From: Pratylenchus scribneri
Taxonomy: Eukaryota; Nematoda; Chromadorea; Rhabditida; Pratylenchidae
Assembly: GCA_030063045.1 (NCBI GenBank)
Contig: JAQSEB010000004.1
Coordinates: 3,348,001-3,412,000 of the forward strand
Reading direction: 5' to 3'
DNA length: 64,000 nt
Made by a program: the position numbers and the translations under genes. The notes below the pieces were generated by a model that did no database searches, was not told where the DNA came from, and saw only the letters and a program-made list of their open reading frames with translations. Shown piece by piece: positions 11,129 through 25,163 of this stretch. Each line of letters starts with the position of its first letter. The first letter of the stretch is position 1.

Positions 11129-12770
11129 ATGGGATTTTGCCATTTCCGTCCAATTTTATTTCTTCTATTCAATTCCATTCTTATTTTTGCCTATCCAACG
11201 GAAATTGGCAGCAAAAATCAAAGTGAAAATAAGCAAATTGTGCACATTGGAAACGAACAATTTTCCGATGATCCGTGTGAATTTTCACTACGAAAAATTC
11301 CCGGCCTGAAAATTGTTAACATTGATCGAAATGGAAAAAAATGTGAAGGCGAGATCGAAGTCCCATTTTGTCGAGGCCTTTGCAAAACAATGCAGGTAAG
11401 CTAATAATTATATTTAGTGTATTTTACTTAGTTAGTGACTGCAATTTTTCGAATCCCCAAAAATGGGTGGGCAAATTTTTGGGGGCTTTATCTTTTTCCT
11501 AAATTGAAGTAACATAAAATAAGAAAATGTAATGTAATAAAAAATTTTTCATCTTGCCAAAGGGTACAGTACCTCAAAGTCGAATGGGTAGGCACTAATA
11601 GAGGAAATACATAATCACAAGTATCCAATTATATATTTATATTATGAGAATTATATGATAAATGATATGATGATTTATTTTAATATTATCAATTATCATT
11701 ATCATGGAATGGGAAAAATGTCGAATATGTGTACCAAAATTTAGAGCATCTATCATGCTTAAAACGATATAGTAATCTATAAAATGAAAATATTTACCAA
11801 AATTAAGGCGCGGAAAAACATTTTTAGTCGAAAAAATGTGTTCGAAATTTTCGAAAATTGAAGGGTCCCCCCTATGGGTCGAAAATTGTCCAAAAAATTT
11901 TTTGGTCATATTATACCTCAATCGACGCAACTTGATGAGCAGAACACGAATCTGAAATTGGTTTCTCATAAAACACAAAAGTAAAAAAGTTATGAACCAA
12001 AGAATTTCAATAAACGTTGCGCAAAGGAAATACGGATTGGAACTGCTCCGGTGGGCATTTCAGAGTGGACTCCGGAGTGTGCTCCGCCTCCGCGCGACCA
12101 GACGAGCTTGTGGCTCGCTTCGCTCGCCACAAGCTCGTCCAGTTCCCGCGCTTCGGCTACGCACACTCCGGAGTCCACTCTTACATTCCTCCGCAGTTCC
12201 AACACATTCCAGCGAGATTAAAATGGCCATTATTTTTTTAGTTTTGTGTTTTATGCGAAAATAATGACAAATTTGAGTTCCCCTCATCAAGATGCGTCGA
12301 TTGAGCTATAATATGACCAAAAATTGTTTTGGAAAATTTTCAACCCATAGGGGGGACCCTTCACTTTTTCAAGATTTTTAAAAAAAATTCAATAAAATAT
12401 CATGAAAACTGCTTTCCGCGCCTTAAAATTCTTCAAAACAATGATAAAAAATACTAAAAAATATTTTGAAACACATTTAATACAAAAATTTTTGGTACAC
12501 ATATTCGACATATTTACCCATGGAATTAAAGTGAAATTTTTTTCTTTTTCAGTCCGGCACTCACACTTTTCCATACCGTAATCAAGAATGTATGCCAAAA
12601 AATTCTATGACATCCAAAAATTCACAAATTTAGCTTATTTTTGTGGTCTCGTGGAGGCGAAAAATTCCAAAAATGTGACTTTGGAAGAATGCGAAGAAGG
12701 CGTAGAGGATTATGCGCGATTTGTGGAAATTTCATCTGCAACCGAATGTCAATGCCAAAAAATGCCATAA
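11129..12770 (+). CDS. Secreted cystine-knot (glycoprotein-hormone-like) protein
   Basis: Three exons (11129-11395, 12553-12589, 12634-12770). The ATG at 11129 opens a clear signal peptide (MGFCHFRPILFLLF then ILIFAYP). The mature part has the spacing of a glycoprotein-hormone/CTCK cystine knot: C...C-E-G...PFCRGLCKT, then GTHTFPYRNQ, YFCG, LEEC and a terminal ECQC pair. This family includes the GPA2/GPB5 (thyrostimulin) and bursicon hormones, secreted dimers that act on leucine-rich-repeat GPCRs. Which subunit type this is cannot be settled by eye. Intron 1 is 1.16 kb because a fold-back element is inserted in it. Confidence 0.75.
11700..12530. mobile_element. Fold-back (MITE-like) element with GC-rich palindromic core
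   Basis: It lies wholly inside intron 1 of the cystine-knot gene. The left arm (about 11704-11990) and right arm (about 12235-12528) are inverted copies sharing tgtcgaatatgtgtaccaaa, aaggcgcgga, agggtccccccta and a TCGACGCA-type core. Nested inside is a GC-rich palindrome (12035-12205) in which ggaactgc...gtggactccggagtgtgc is answered by its reverse complement, with agcttgtggc...gccacaagct at the centre. No transposase is encoded. Short ORFs over the GC-rich core are by-products of the palindrome. Confidence 0.8.
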
Positions 12771-13204
12771 TAATGAAAAATATTACAATTGAAGGAAACA
12801 AATGAAGGAATATGAATACCTAATTTATTTATTAAATGATTTAAAAATAAGCCATATAAATTGTACTTCAAATTTGATAAAACTTGAAACATTGATTAAA
12901 AGTTTTCTATAGAAACATGCTAATACCCTAAATCTAATCAAAATGAATTAATTTGCTCAAATTGCTTAGAAAAAAATGGTTAGTTAGGAATTAGGATATA
13001 GTATTTCGTTTATTAAATATTTTATTTTCTATTCATATTTTTAAACATTTTTTTTATCAATCAGCAGCGGAATCGGAATTATTATTATTTATTATAATAT
13101 TTCTCAAAAATATTGATGAATAATATGGGGAAAATTGAACATGTGAAAATTGGATTCATAAAAAAAGTCATCAATTATTTAATTCATCAAATAACATTGT
13201 TGAA
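12771..13204. other. Intergenic spacer, no gene seen
   Basis: 435 nt of AT-rich DNA between the convergent cystine-knot and snapin genes, presumably holding both 3' ends. Candidate AATAAA-like poly(A) signals are too common here to choose between. Confidence 0.6.
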
Positions 13205-13921
13205 TTATTGGCTAATTGTCTGCTGTTGGATTTGCTTCTGTTTGTATGTTTCCCGAGCAATGTTCCTTTGCAGTTGGCTAATTCGTCCGTGGAGTGTCTA
13301 ATATTTATAGAATTTTTGGATATTCTTTTTTTTCATAAATTTACTTGTAATCGTTGATTAACACTATTCACACGTTTTCGACTATCGTCCAATTTGCGTA
13401 CATAAATATCCAAATCGTATGGCAAAATTTGATCGTCCACAATGCCCTTCAGTTCTTTTAAAATGAATAAACCATTAAAAATATATTTGTTTTCCCATTC
13501 CAACTTGTCGAAAGTTGCTCAATGTGGGTGGCCAAATAGAGTTGGCTTTTTCGTGTATTTTTCACTTGTTCATCCAAATTTTCAATTGCTGGTCTAACCA
13601 TTTCCATGATAGCTGGAATTTAATCATTCTAATATTTTTATCCAGCAAGTTTTATACGTTTAATTACTACTTAATCATTATTCATAGTCATTACAAATAT
13701 CAATATTTATTCACAAATTCGAATCAACCTTCGCCCATTTCTGTTCCACCCCCAATCACGGCCTCATCCGCACCGCTTGTTGCGGTCGATGCTTTACTCA
13801 TTCGGCGATGTTCCTCTTCGTTTACGGGTCCCAAATGAATAGTTTCCGCCGTTTTATTCTCCGATTTTTCTGATGAACTTGGTGAAGAAATTGCCGCACA
13901 TTCGCTTTGCGATTGACGCAT
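13205..13921 (-). CDS. snpn-1: SNAPIN homologue (BLOC-1/SNARE-associated protein)
   Basis: Four exons on the minus strand (about 13921-13729, 13610-13515, 13455-13350, 13301-13205), all with GT-AG introns. After a Ser/Thr/Glu-rich N-terminus the protein shows the snapin pattern: RPAIENLDEQVKNTRKSQ, LATHIEQLS, then KGIVDDQ, DIYVRKLDDSRKRVNSVN and a Gln-rich coiled-coil C-terminus. Snapin is a subunit of BLOC-1/BORC and binds SNAP-25. It acts in lysosome-related organelle and synaptic vesicle traffic. Length is near the family norm, with an added N-terminal extension. Confidence 0.8.
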
Positions 13922-14314
13922 TTTTTTTTATTAATTTTGGACTATTTTAAATCAAAAATTTTATATTGTTTTGTAAATTCGTTTAAATTTAAATTCGGAA
14001 CAAAAACAAATAAGAATTGTAAGACCAAAATTCAGAATCAAAATAAAATGTTTTAAAAAAAAATAAAGAAAAGAAAAAGAATGAAAAAAATTTTCATACA
14101 AGATTTTTAAAAATATTTCTAGATATTTCGGGAGCGGGACGGATGCGGAGGAGACCGGCGATTTAGATTTAGTCCATGTTTCATTCACAATTCACAAAGC
14201 ATTTATTATTATTAATATGTGGGGTTGCGCCTATCTACTGCCCAATTAATAAAACTTAAATTTACAAAATTTTAGTCGAAATTCCTTACAATAAAAAATA
14301 CACAAAATTCTAAA
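13922..14314. other. Divergent promoter region, no gene seen
   Basis: 393 nt separate the divergently transcribed snapin (-) and FKBP (+) genes. It is AT-rich and should contain both promoters. No tRNA, repeat or convincing ORF was found. Confidence 0.55.
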
Positions 14315-16010
14315 ATGGAAACCACTGCCGATGCCAATTCAAACAATAATCAAACAGCCTCTTCAATAGATGTGACAAATGGAAAGGACGGCGGCGTGTT
14401 GAAAACCATTCTAAAGTAAGCAAATTATCCACATTTTATCTATTAAATAATTGCATTTTTAGGATCGGAATTGAACCAGACATTCATCCAGCGAAGGGCG
14501 ACACTGTTTTTGTTCATTATAGCGGTGTTTTGAAGGACACTGGAGAAAAGTTTGACAGCAGTCGAGACCGAGGAGACCAACCATTTTCATTCTCCATTGG
14601 ACAAGGCCAAGTGATTAAAGGATGGTACGAAAAGAAAATAAATCAATAATATTAAATGCAATTATTTTTTAGGGATTTAGCGGTGGCCACAATGTGCCGT
14701 GGTGAAATTGCCAGCATCGAATGCCGCTCCGATTATGCCTACGGCGCGTCCGGTTCGCCGCCTAAAATTCCGCCCAATTCAACACTCGTTTTTGAGGTTT
14801 TTTTATAAAAAAAAAAAGAAAAATAAATTATTTTTAGGTGGAATTGTTGCGTTTTGAAGGCGAAGATTTGAGTCCGGATCGGGATGGGAGCATCACAAAG
14901 TCAATTGTGGTTGCCGGCGAAAAAGCAAATTGTCCGGTTGAACATGCCCCGATTAAAGGTTTAAAAATAAAATTGGAATAAAAATAATTAAAATTAATAT
15001 AGTTCATGCCGTTGGTTCGGATTTGAATGGCCGTGTTTTCTATGATCGCCAATTGGAATATGTTTTGGGCGAAGGTTTGGAACAACAATTGCCTGAAGGA
15101 GTCGACAAGTACAAAATAAATCATTTTAATGGCATTTTATTTTTTAATTTTAGGGCCCTACGCCGCATAAACAAAGGGGAAAAGTGCAGAGTGACATTGA
15201 AACCACCATTCAATTATGGAACACAACCACCGGCTGAATTCGGATTGGCACCAAATGAACCAATCATCTTCACATTATTCCTCAAAGAATTCGAAAAGGC
15301 TAATTTAAAAATAAATTTAATTCTAATTGAATTAAATAATTTTAGGTTAAAGCAAGTTGGGAATTGATGGACAATGAAAAATTGGAACAGGCATTGAAAT
15401 TGAAAGAACGTGGAACTGCCTTTTTGAACCAAGGAAAATTCAAATTGGCAATCAGCAAAGTAATTCAAATATATTTTTATTATTTATTTTTGTACATTTT
15501 AGTACAATGCAATTGTTTCCCTTTTGGAATTCGCCAAACCAACATTCACCGAGAACACAAAGAGCAGCGAAGAATTGGCAGAAAAATTCAAACAAACTTT
15601 GGTGGCCGCTTGGCTGAACATCGCATTGGCCAGCATAAAAATGGGTGAAATGGGCGAGGCAATAAAATGTTGTGAGAAAGTTTTGGAGAAAATGCCGGAC
15701 AATGTGAAGGCAATGTACAGGAAAGGACAGGCACTTCAACAAAGGAAGGACTATGAGGAGGCCATCGAAGCATACAAAAGTGTTCAGGCGATGGAACCGG
15801 AGAATAAAGTAAATTAATGAATTTAAAATTGGATTAATTTGAAATATGAAGGCCGCTGCCCAACAAATCCACGAATGCCAAAAACAAATCAACATAATGT
15901 TGGAACGGGAACGCAAAAAATATCGAGGAATGTTCGACCGCCTTGCCAAGGAGAATGAAAATGAACAACAAAATGGAAATGGAGGAGGTGAAGAGAATAA
16001 GAAGGAATAA
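14315..16010 (+). CDS. fkb-6: FKBP-type peptidyl-prolyl isomerase with TPR domain (FKBP52/FKB-6-like)
   Basis: A nine-exon gene. FKBP domain 1 (exons 14461-14790) has [18 protein letters not shown], the pocket [10 protein letters not shown] and the YAYG loop. FKBP domain 2 (about 14840-15300) is degenerate in its active site ([13 protein letters not shown]). A TPR region follows ([50 protein letters not shown]), then a charged tail. This is the architecture of FKBP4/5 Hsp90 co-chaperones and of worm FKB-6. The TPR would bind the Hsp90/Hsp70 EEVD terminus. Start chosen at the first ATG after upstream stops, and the stop is at 16008-16010. Confidence 0.92.
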
Positions 16011-16484
16011 ATTAATTGACTAATGATGACTATGGAAAGAGGATTAAGTGAGGATGACCATTGACCATCAATTATTAATTTGTTTTGATATATTCAATAT
16101 TATGATACTCTTCCATCATTTCTTTTGACTTATTTGCCGCCATTCATTCATTCATTCATTTGTTTTATTTTAATTATTCCTCCTGAATCCATCAATTAAT
16201 GAAAACGGTTAAATTTGGTTGTTTTCTTCCATTTTATTGTGTTGCGGCATTAATTTAATGTAGAAGATTGAATAAATTTTTTTGAAATATTAAAACTATC
16301 GTTCATTAGTTAGTCAATACATCTTTTTTTTTATTAGGGACGGGACATAAAGCTAATTTTCGATTACGAATCGAATTCCATGTATTTATCACTTTTATCA
16401 GCATCTTAAAAGTAATCGGCCGTTGCATTTATCGAAAATAATAATTCCATTATAATTTGTTGATTAAAATATTCTAATTTCTAA
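16011..16484. other. Intergenic spacer
   Basis: 474 nt between two same-strand genes. It contains a CATT tetranucleotide run at about 16141-16162 and no convincing gene or RNA. Confidence 0.55.
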
Positions 16485-19039
16485 ATGGGGACATCCCAAT
16501 CAAATTTATCGCAGGAAATGATTGAAATTTTGCATCAAGAAAGTGGATGTGAGTGAATATGAATAGTAATTAAAAACATTATGGCGAACATTTTCCGGAA
16601 AGAATTAAAAACATTTTGGCGAACATTTTCCGGAAAGAATTAAAAACATTTTGGCGAACATTTTCCGGAAAGAATTAAAAACATTTTGGCGAACATTTTC
16701 CGGAAAGAATTAAAAACATTTTGGCGAACATTTTCCGGAAAGAATTAAAAACATTTTGGCGAACATTTTTCGGAAAGAATTAAAAACATTTTGGCGAACA
16801 TTTTCCGGAAAGAATTAAAAACATTTTGGCGAACATTTTCCGGAAAGAATTAAAAACATTTTGGCGAACATTTTCCGGAAAGAATTAAAAACATTATGGC
16901 GAACATTTTTCGGAAAGAATTAAAAACATTATGGCGAACTTTTCCGGAAAGAATTAAAAACATTTTGGCGAACATTTTCCGGAAAGAATTAAAAACATTT
17001 TGGCGAACATTTTCCGGAAAGAATTAAAAACATTTTGGCGAACATTTTCCGGAAAGAATTAAAAACATTTTGGCGAACATTTTCCGGAAAGAATTAAAAA
17101 CATTTTGGCGAACATTTTCCGGAAAGAATTAAAAACATTTTGGCGAACATTTTCCGGAAAGAATTAAAAACATTTTGGCGAACATTTTCCGGAAAGAATT
17201 AAAAACATTTTGGCGAACATTTTCCGGAAAGAATTAAAAACATTTTGGCGAACATTTTCCGGAAAGAATTAAAAACATCTTGGCGAACATTTTCCGGAAA
17301 GAATTAAAAACATTTTGGCGAACATTTTCCGGAAAGAATTAAAAACATTTTGGCGAACATTTTTCGGAAAGAATTAAAAACATTTTGGCGAACTTTTTCC
17401 GGAAAGAATTAAAACATTTTGGCGAACATTTTCCGGAAAGAATTAAAAACATCTTGGCGAACATTTTCCGGAAAGAATTAAAAACATTTTGGCGAACATT
17501 TTCCGGAAAGAATTAAAAACATTTTGGCGAACATTTTTCGGAAAGAATTAAAAACATTTTGGCGAACATTTTCCGGAAAGAATTAAAAACATTTTGGCGA
17601 ACATTTTCCGGAAAGAATTAAAAACATTTTGGCGAACATTTTCCGGAAAGAATTAAAAACAAAACATTTTCCGGAAACAATTAAAACATTTTCCGGAAAG
17701 AATTAAAAACATTTTGGCGAACATTTTCCGGAAAGAATTAAAAATATTTTCCGGAAAGAATTAAAAACATTTTGGCGAACATTTTCCGGAAAGAATTAAA
17801 AATATTTTCCGGAAAGAATTAAAAACATTTTGGCGAACATTTTCCGGAAAGAATTAAAAACATTTTGGCGAACATTTTCCGGAAAGAATTAAAAACATTT
17901 TGGCGAACATTTTCCGGAAAGAATTAAAAACAAAACATTTTCCGGAAACAATTAAAACATTTTCCGGAAAGAATTAAAAACATTTTGGCGAACATTTTCC
18001 GGAAAGAATTAAAAATATTTTCCGGAAAGAATTAAAAACATTTTGGCGAACATTTTCCGGATAGAATTAAAAACATTTTGGCGAACATTTTCCGGAAAGA
18101 ATTACATTTTGTCGAACATTTTCCGGAAAGAAAAAACCGAAATCTTAAAAAAATCTGATTTGGCCAATTTTAAGTTTATAATGGCCTAAAAGAAAAAGAT
18201 TATTTTTCAAATTTCGGTACGAAAATTTTTTCGACAAATTAAAATAATTTTACAGATTACAGTAGATTATCTTTTTTGGCAAGATAAAATGGCCAATTTT
18301 ATTTGAAAGAATGAATCCTTTTTAACTTACATTTATTCTTGTAGTGAGCAAAAAATCAATCAAAATGATGCATAATCGGTTCACGGAATTGGCCCGGCAC
18401 AAGGATGTAATTCGTAATGAGCCATTCATGGATGAGGATGATTTCAATGGAATTCCTGAATTATTAAAGAATCCATTGGGTACCCGACTAATTGAAGTAT
18501 TTTTTGTTGAGGCTGAGTCTGTTTCCCCATATTAATTTAATTATTCAAATTTCGCCTCAAAGAGTTGGCGGGAGACGGCGAGTTTATTTTCGTGATTTTA
18601 TCCGGGTGCTCTCTCGATTTCGTCCAATCAACAAATACAGTCCCCATCCATGGAATAGTCGAGAAGCAAAACTTCGATGTAATACAAAAGCAAAAAATGT
18701 GAATAATTTTAAATATTTAGTTGCCTTCACAATGTACGATTTGAATCGATCGGGTACAATTACCAAAGATGAATTCACGGAAATTCTCGAAGTGCCCCCA
18801 AATATTTTTATATTTATTTTATTTTTATAGCGTATGATGGGAGGGAATGTATCCAAAGAGAAGGTTGAATCCATTGCAATTCGAACAATGCGAGAAGCCG
18901 ATAGGAATTCGGATGGTTCAATCACATTTCAGGAATTTTGTCGGGTAAAATTATTAATTTATTCTTAATGCCCCTAATAATTAAGGCAATGGAAAAGACG
19001 GATATTGAGGAGAAAATGAGCTTTCAATTTCTTTCTTAA
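16485..19039 (+). CDS. Calcineurin B homologous protein (CHP1/PBO-1-like EF-hand)
   Basis: Exon 1 (16485-16548) encodes MGTSQSNLSQEMIEIL, with Gly2 suited to N-myristoylation. Exon 2 begins at about 18344 (SKKSIKMMHNRF, IPELLKNPLGTRLIEV). Later exons encode VYFRDFIRVLSRFRP, the EF-hand loop DLNRSGTITKDEF, EADRNSDGSITFQEF and a terminal EEKMSFQFLS. This matches CHP1, a Ca2+-binding regulator of Na+/H+ exchangers (worm PBO-1). EF-hands 1 and 2 look degenerate and 3 and 4 intact, as in the family. Intron 1 (about 1.8 kb) is nearly filled by a minisatellite. Confidence 0.88.
16569..18131 (+). repeat. 35-bp minisatellite in intron 1 of the CHP1-like gene
   Basis: About 44 head-to-tail copies of a 35-bp unit (attaaaaacattttggcg then aacattttccggaaaga). 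Each contains the palindrome TTTCCGGAAA. Most copies differ by zero to two bases. Truncated variant units (acaaaacattttccggaaac, aatattttccgg) appear twice in the same order at about 17640-17820 and 17925-18040, which shows block duplication of several units. Confidence 0.97.
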
Positions 19040-19637
19040 CAAATTCCAAAATGAATTGCAGAAAATAAAAAGGAAATACTTGCAAAAATTGTTATTTTTT
19101 GTCAAAACTTATTTGAAAATAAGTCAATAAAATTTTTATCATTCTTCCGACAAGAATTTTTATTGCCATAAATTTTTTCATTGGGAATCGATAATATTAC
19201 CTTGGCCGAGAATAAATTTAAAACAAATTTGTTGGTGAATCATTTTCCTTCCTTCCAACCGCATTTTTTGTCGGGACTCGGGAATAAAGTGGGTAGAAAA
19301 TAGGAACAACGTGAAAATGAAAAGGAAGGCTTGAGGGGGTAAAGGGCAACGTGACTGGTTGATGAGCCCCACAGGGACCAAAATGAATGCAATGAATGAA
19401 TGACGATTGCCGTGATGATGTGGGCAGCGATTTCCGTCCACAAGGCAAATTTATTATTCCACCCGGCCAACCAACCACTTATCCCACCTTTCCCTTTTAA
19501 CATTCCCTCTTTTCCATCCACTCGATGTCAAAATTAAGTTTTCCTCCTTCTTTTCCCATTGAAAACAAAAAATTTAAGACGATTATGAACATTTTCAATC
19601 AATTTTGGCCATTAAATTAATTCAATTATAGCGAAAA
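19040..19637. other. Intergenic spacer, no gene supported
   Basis: 598 nt. Three overlapping minus-strand ORFs at 19178-19521 start at usable ATGs, but none shows a family motif or a matching exon structure. The region is more GC-rich than other spacers. No gene is called. Confidence 0.5.
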
Positions 19638-20104
19638 ATGAGTCCAAACCATGACCAAAACCAAAAACAGCAAAATGGACCACATGTACAGAATATATTT
19701 GTGGATTCATTTCTGCCAATAAATTGTGCCAATCCGATCAGCGCCAGTCCATCATGTTGCCAACCGCCCAATGGATTATTGACAGCCGACACTTCCATCA
19801 ATTATTTTGTTCCTCAACAAACCATCAAAAACAATAATAATCAACATTCTTTTGGTAGCTAATTTAATATTTATTCAATTTTAATAATTTGCATTTTCCT
19901 TTAGGAAGACATCAAAATTGCACTTCCCAAATTGAATCAGCCAATTTTACGGAGGAACAAATTTGTCGCCGTTCATTGTTGAGGATATGCATTTTGGGCA
20001 TTTTCCTCATTCTTTTCGTTTTCATTGTTTACAAAGTTATTGAGAATGAAGTGACACAAAGGATTCAAGAAAGACAAAAAGGAAAAATAATTGTTGATCA
20101 TTGA
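19638..20104 (+). CDS. Small single-pass membrane protein, unknown
   Basis: Two exons (19638-about 19856 and about 19905-20104) joined by a GT-AG intron. The Asn/Gln/Pro-rich N-terminal part has no signal peptide. A single hydrophobic segment (ICILGIFLILFVFIVYKV) lies near the C-terminus, followed by a charged coil. It is probably a type II or tail-anchored membrane protein of about 140 residues. The family is not recognised. Confidence 0.6.
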
Positions 20105-20368
20105 AAATGCAAGCAAATTATGTAAAATATGAAATTTTTTACAAATCTTTATCAAAAATTATTCCCTTTCCCTCCTTTACATCATTTTTTCCTTTCAATA
20201 ATTGATTAATGAATAGAAAATACATTTACTTTCCTGCCACTTGTACCTTTTCTCTCCGTTGTAAATATTTTATAAGTTAAAGTCAGATCTGCCCTCATAT
20301 TATTATTTTATTAATCATCATAAATTAGTCAACTAAAATATTAAAAATTAGAAGAAATTCAGCAGAAA

Positions 20369-22326
20369 ATGAATTGCAATTTATTTGAATTATTTTTTGT
20401 CCTTTTCCTCCTTTTCCAAAAATGCAATTCTGCTAAAATATTTTTCACATTTTTCCACGATTCTGGCAGTCATTTTGGGTCAATGCGTCCAATGATGGAA
20501 AAGTTTAGTGGGAAAATATTTTTAAATTAGAATTTGCATAGACTCGTTCAAAGTGGCCATTCAGTCGCATTTTTGGACACAATTTTCAAAGAGGATATTT
20601 TGGCAAATGTTCGGCACATTCGTGCCTATATTCCAAAAAGGGAGGATGAGGAATGGAAACAAAAAATGACTCAAATTCTTTGGCACAGTCGATTATATAC
20701 TTATTCCTTGGTTGGATATCATAAAATGATGGATGAATATTTTGGCACAATATTGAATAATTATACGGAAAAGGTAATTTTAAAATATTTTTGGAATAAT
20801 TAATTGAAATTAGTTTGTTGAAATTATGGACGAAAATTGGGATTTCATCATCATTGATGACCTTTTTTGGTCATTTGGATTTGCACTGGCAACAAAAAAG
20901 CATCAAATTTGGGAAAAGAAAGGAAAAGCAGAAAATGAACCAAAAATTATTTTGTACAGTACGGCGGCACAAGGCCTTCAATCAGCGGCATCAATGAGAA
21001 GCCTTAGTGAGGGGGAAGGGGAATGCTTAAATATAATTAATTCTGCGCAGGTCGAAATTGGGTTTCCCGTGTTCCATTTCTCCCATTTTTGCCGAACAAT
21101 TCGAACGATGTTTTCTCACCGAATAAATTCATTCATCGAATTTATTCCTTCTACGAAATTTTCACTGAATTTATTTACCAGAATACTGGTCAAAATTAAT
21201 CCCATCTCATTTTTAATTTTATTTTTAGTTATTCTTTCTTCGATGCCGAATATTCAGAATATTGGCATTCCTAAATTTAATTGGTTCGAATTTTACAAAA
21301 GAAATTCGTTGGAATTTACGGATTCAATCGATCGAATTGGATGGCCTTTAGCAAGTGAGAAAATAAATAATTAATTAATAATATTATAAATAATTTGCAG
21401 TTGGCAATGAAATTGTGAATGTTGGGGCGCATTGTAAAAAGTCAAAAATATTGGCCAAAGAATTCGCCGAATTTATTGAAGATCCGAATTCAAAAGGTGC
21501 CTTGCCTCTATTTTTAATTAATTAACTAAAAACAAAAAAAATCAGAATTCATTAATAAAAAAATTTATAGGAACAATTTATCTGGGATTTGGAAATCACG
21601 CCGATTGGAATGGTGCCCCAGGGCATATTCGGGATGCACTTTTTGGCGCATTCAGCCGATTGGGGGATTTTCGAATAATTTTTGTTTATAATGGTCCGCC
21701 GCCATCGAAATTAAGAAAAAATGTGTTGCTCACAAAATGGGCACCACAATTGGAAATTTTGGCCCATCCAAAGACGAAACTATTTATTTCCCATGGCGGC
21801 AGTAAAAGGTGCATATTTTTGTGGCCAATTATTATGAATATTTTTAGCATCCGAGAGGCCCTTTGTGTTGGTGTGCCATTGATTGTGATGCCAATTTATG
21901 CGGAACAGGCAAATAAAATTAAAACTACCACCAAATTTGAGGCCAATTTCAGGCACACACTGCCCATTTACTATTGGCCATGGGCATTTCCCAAGTAATC
22001 AACAAATTCACTCTGACCGAAGAGAATGTTTTTGGCACAATTTCGCAAGTACCAAAATGAAATATTAACCCGTAAAAAGATGTCCCTTTTAGGTGCTTTC
22101 CAATCCGGAAAGTGAGGCCATGGCCAAAAAATTGCAATCAATGTTTTTGGATCGGCCAATGCCGGCATTGGATGAGGGCGTTTTTATGATGGAAAGGCTA
22201 ATGAGGAGAAATGGCAAACGATGGCAACAATTCACCCAACGAAGGGGAATTCATTTGGATTGGCTCCAATTCACCTATTTCTACCATATTTTAATGCTCA
22301 TCTCATTTTGTGCATTTTTTATTTGA
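20369..22326 (+). CDS. UDP-glycosyltransferase (UGT family)
   Basis: About eight exons. The first encodes a signal peptide (MNCNLFELFFVLFLLF) and the acceptor-site His region HDSGSHFGSM. The C-terminal half carries the UGT donor-binding signature (WAPQLEILAHPKTKLFISHGG, then SIREALCVGVPLIVMP and YAEQA), split by an intron at about 21809-21848. The C-terminal TM (FTYFYHILMLISFCAFFI) with no charged tail residue fits an ER luminal enzyme. It would conjugate lipophilic compounds with a sugar from a UDP donor. The middle part (21000-21400) is less certain because an intron was not resolved there. Confidence 0.85.
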
Positions 22327-22574
22327 TTTAATAATTTTATTTTTGGTTTAATTAAAATTTAAACTGACACAATTTGGATAGAATTTTTTTGTGATGTTTG
22401 AATTTTGAATTGTTCAGCAGACTGGAATTTCTGAATGCACTTAAAATTGAATGTAGTTGACTACGAAAAACCAAGGGGAAAAGAATAATAGAATACAAAG
22501 TTCACTCGGAAAAGGGGAAATCGACTACAAAGCAGAAAAATCCCCGCCAGAAATTCAGCTATAAAAGAAAAAAG

Positions 22575-24012
<1,438 letters not shown>

Positions 24013-24071
24013 TGGAAGAAATGAAAAAAAATAATAATAAATGTATTCGAATGGCATTTTTCAATTTTGAT

Positions 24072-25163
24072 TTAATTTTCTGGATTATAAAATTTTGCCC
24101 AATACATTTTTAACATTTTCAATTTTTTGCTGCTAATTGTTTCCTCGCATTTTCGTCCAGTCCATCCGGATTGGCAAGCACAAGTGTGCCAATTTGTTGT
24201 GCCTAAACAAATCCCACGCCCGGAACATTTTTCCACTCCGGAACACATTGATGGCAAAAGGGCTAATAACATAAAATGCATTTCAATTTGTCCAATAATT
24301 CATTGAATACTCACTCAATTCACATTTTTGGCCTCCAAAGCCAATATCACAAAGGCAGCGGGGTTTTGCCTTAATGCCAAGGCAAATTCCCCGATTATTA
24401 CAATCTTTTTGGGAACATAATGAATTCCCATTATTCCCCAGATTGGTGGATGTGTTGCCGTTGAAAAGACTTTCAGATTGGAGTAAATCAACTGAAAATA
24501 ATTTGGAAATTGCAAAATGAATTGAATGGAATGGGAGGAATTTGACCAGTTTTCTTGAATAAATCATTTTCGCATTGAATTCCATTGAATCCAAGTTGGC
24601 AAATACAAATTGGATTTTTGCCATTTTCAAGGGAAACACAAATACCCCGTTCATTGCATTGGCCAGGGGAACAGGTGGTTGGCAATGTTGGCATTTTATT
24701 TGGTGATTCGGGCGGTGAAAATGCTAAAAATATTGATTGGATATTTTTGGATTGATTGATTGATTTTATTGCCTTTGGCATTGGAATTCGGAATTGGAGG
24801 GCGGAATGAGGGCAATCGAGGGAATACATTTGGCCCATTTTGTTGTTCACATTTTGGTCCGGAATAGCCAGGCTCACAAAAGCAAATATGCGAGGATTGA
24901 ATGCCCAAACAAAGGCCATGACCATTACAAAAACCCGGCGTTCGGGAACAAAGTTCCAAAAAAAGGAGGGATAAAGGGAAAGAGGTATAAATTGTACCGA
25001 ATTCACAATGAATTCCAATAAAACCGGCTTCACAAAAGCAAATTGGTTGAATTGGAGTGCCAAAACAAATTCCATGCCCGGAACAATGTGAGGAATTACA
25101 AAATTGAGAATAAGAATTGGAGATGGCCAAAATTAAACATATTAAAAGGAAAAATGCGAACAT
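24072..25163 (-). CDS. Secreted protein with about five EGF-like repeats
   Basis: A minus-strand multi-exon gene. The ATG at 25163 begins a signal peptide (MFAFFLLICLILAISNSYSQ). Each repeat follows C...C(S/N)GxGICxG...CxCxxGFxGxxCE: about 25120-25040, 24990-24850, 24690-24550, 24450-24310 and 24230-24150. The linkers are Pro/Asn-rich. An upstream in-frame start at 25211 would add residues before the signal peptide and is less likely. No calcium-binding consensus is evident. The role is probably extracellular adhesion or signalling, not further specified. Confidence 0.78.

Noticed and set aside
11992..12290. Arg/Ser-rich ORFs on both strands
   Set aside because: They are symmetrical products of the GC-rich palindrome in a fold-back element.
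16569..18131. CRISPR array
   Set aside because: Units are directly tandem with no unique spacers and no cas genes. This is a eukaryotic intronic minisatellite.
19178..19521. Three minus-strand ORFs with ATG starts
   Set aside because: Mutually overlapping frames, no motif, no splice structure.
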